Positions 21,639-22,509 of a stretch of DNA of 22,509 bases are shown here, piece by piece (the stretch's first letter is position 1; every line of letters starts with the position of its first letter). The DNA comes from CAG-452 sp045531335 (lineage in GTDB: Bacteria; Bacillota; Clostridia; TANB77; CAG-508), in NCBI GenBank assembly GCA_045531335.1, contig JAZSDU010000022.1, positions 1-22,509 on the forward strand, written 5' to 3'. The notes under the pieces were generated by a model. That model did not search any database, had not been told where the DNA came from, and worked only from the letters and a program-made list of their open reading frames with translations. The position numbers were made by a program, and so were the translations under genes.

Positions 21639-22292
21639 TTATTTAAAAGATTTTACTATATTATTAATATCTGTATCTCCGTTAGTAGTTGTTATTAATA
21701 AACAAACAAAATATTCATCCATTTTATAAACAAAATACTTTTGTGTAAGCTCAATACCAGATACATTTGCAGTTACTGTTAGTGTATCATATTCTCTACC
21801 TGCAACTGTCTCCTTTGAAATATTTCCTATTTCATAATTTATAGATTCTACAGCAGCTAATTGAGTTTTTAATTGATTAATATAATACTCAGTAGTTACT
21901 TCCATTACAGGTTTTTCACTCATTATTGTTACATTACTTCCTGTGTTTGGATTATTTGCAACAACATAAGTTACACTAGTTAATTTTGCTAATTCTGCAG
22001 TTGCTTTTTGATCATCATTTAATAATTCTGTACCTATATTCATCATTTGTGCAATTTCTTTATCACTTGAATATACCCATCCTTCTGGAAGATTAAATTT
22101 TATTCCTAAAAATTCATTTTCGTAAGTATTGTTTTTCCATTCTCCCATTGAAATTTCTGCTTTTTGCTCTTCTGCTGGTTGGTCATTTGTTACAGAATTT
22201 TTTTCTACTTTTTCTTCTCCACATCCTGTTAATACAAATAACATACTTGCAGCAAATAAAATAATTAATGCAATCTTTATTGCTTTTTTCAT
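21639..22292 (-). CDS. Putative lipoprotein of unknown function
   Basis: A 217-aa protein with a lipoprotein signal peptide: MKK start, hydrophobic stretch (about 7-21) and lipobox LTGC, so lipidation is expected at C24 and the mature protein is anchored on the outer face of the membrane. A short Lys/Glu-rich linker follows (about 25-48), then one globular domain starting YENEFLGIKFNLPEGWVY, which resembles the PsbP-like or DUF-type domain seen in many clostridial lipoproteins. No enzyme motif is visible. The ribosome site is AGAGGTG, with a good promoter and its own terminator, so it is a single-gene unit. Function unknown. Confidence 0.85.
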   Translation of the reverse strand: MKKAIKIALIILFAASMLFVLTGCGEEKVEKNSVTNDQPAEEQKAEISMGEWKNNTYENEFLGIKFNLPEGWVYSSDKEIAQMMNIGTELLNDDQKATAELAKLTSVTYVVANNPNTGSNVTIMSEKPVMEVTTEYYINQLKTQLAAVESINYEIGNISKETVAGREYDTLTVTANVSGIELTQKYFVYKMDEYFVCLLITTTNGDTDINNIVKSFK

Positions 22293-22313
22293 ATTAAATC
22301 ACCTCTAGCTCAA

Positions 22314-22342
22314 ATTATATACTATCTTCTGCTTAATTTCAA
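22314..22342 (-). promoter_or_regulatory. Promoter of the lipoprotein gene
   Basis: TTGAAA (22342-22337), 17 nt, TATAAT (22319-22314) on the minus strand, about 20 nt upstream of the start. Confidence 0.65.
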
Positions 22343-22427
22343 TATTTAGTTATTAAAATAAATTATTTATTTGAAGGTTAGTCAATCATATGTCACACTT
22401 TTTTGAAAAATATATACTTTGAGTACT

Positions 22428-22508
22428 TTATATTGCCATAACCGATTCTTCTTGACTTTTATATTTTTTTAGGAATCCCTTCGGACTCAACCATCCTAGT
22501 GGTCTCAT
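22428..22508 (-). CDS. Possible C-terminal end of an integrase-core transposase (partial)
   Basis: The open frame entering from the right edge reads RPLGWLSPKGFLKKYK and ends after about 26 codons. The pattern RP-LGxLSPxxFLKKY resembles the tail of IS3/IS481-type transposases (RPH-ALGYLTPxEFL). Too little is inside the window to name a family, and the frame could also be chance. A possible IS end (GTGTGACAT, around 22391-22400) lies downstream but was not confirmed. Confidence 0.35.
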   Translation of the reverse strand: MRPLGWLSPKGFLKKYKSQEESVMAI

Positions 22509-22509
22509 T

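Overview
The window comes from an AT-rich Firmicute, most likely an uncultured anaerobic member of the Clostridia. The signs are low GC, AGA/TTA-rich codons, a clostridial 2[4Fe-4S] ferredoxin, the Firmicute gene pair holB-ricT, a WalR/WalK-type pair and a plsX-acpP pair. Nearly every gene lies on the minus strand. I saw no tRNA, rRNA or CRISPR array.

Layout from high to low coordinates, the direction of transcription: a transposase-like tail at the right edge; a lipoprotein; plsX and acpP (fatty-acid and phospholipid synthesis); a small DUF6514-like protein; glyA; a 118-aa hypothetical; topA; a divergent phosphofructokinase-like gene of different base composition, with its own operator-like promoter; an 8.25-kb cyclic beta-1,2-glucan synthase gene (cgs/ndvB type); then walR, walK, lepB, holB, ricT and a ferredoxin. 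Two families of short palindromic elements fill many gaps. Two copies of the first sit in frame inside cgs, and a copy of the second forms the end of topA.

The most striking observation is cgs. Read conventionally it breaks into six frames. Every one of the five breaks is an in-frame CGG codon, and at each one skipping only the C restores the frame on a glycine codon (GGA four times, GGT once) in well-matching family sequence. The joined frame is exactly 2,749 codons with no internal stop. I found no other in-frame CGG in cgs, although about fourteen out-of-frame CGG triplets occur there. The other native-looking genes contain no in-frame CGG. The only exceptions are two CGG codons in the atypical phosphofructokinase-like gene. 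This points to +1 frameshifting (or four-base decoding, CGGN read as Gly) at CGG, perhaps because CGG is unassigned or very poorly read in this organism, rather than to random gene decay.

The neighbours make a coherent envelope and growth set: WalRK-type signalling, signal peptidase I, lipid-precursor genes and a membrane glucan synthase. No direct regulatory link between them and cgs can be proven from sequence.
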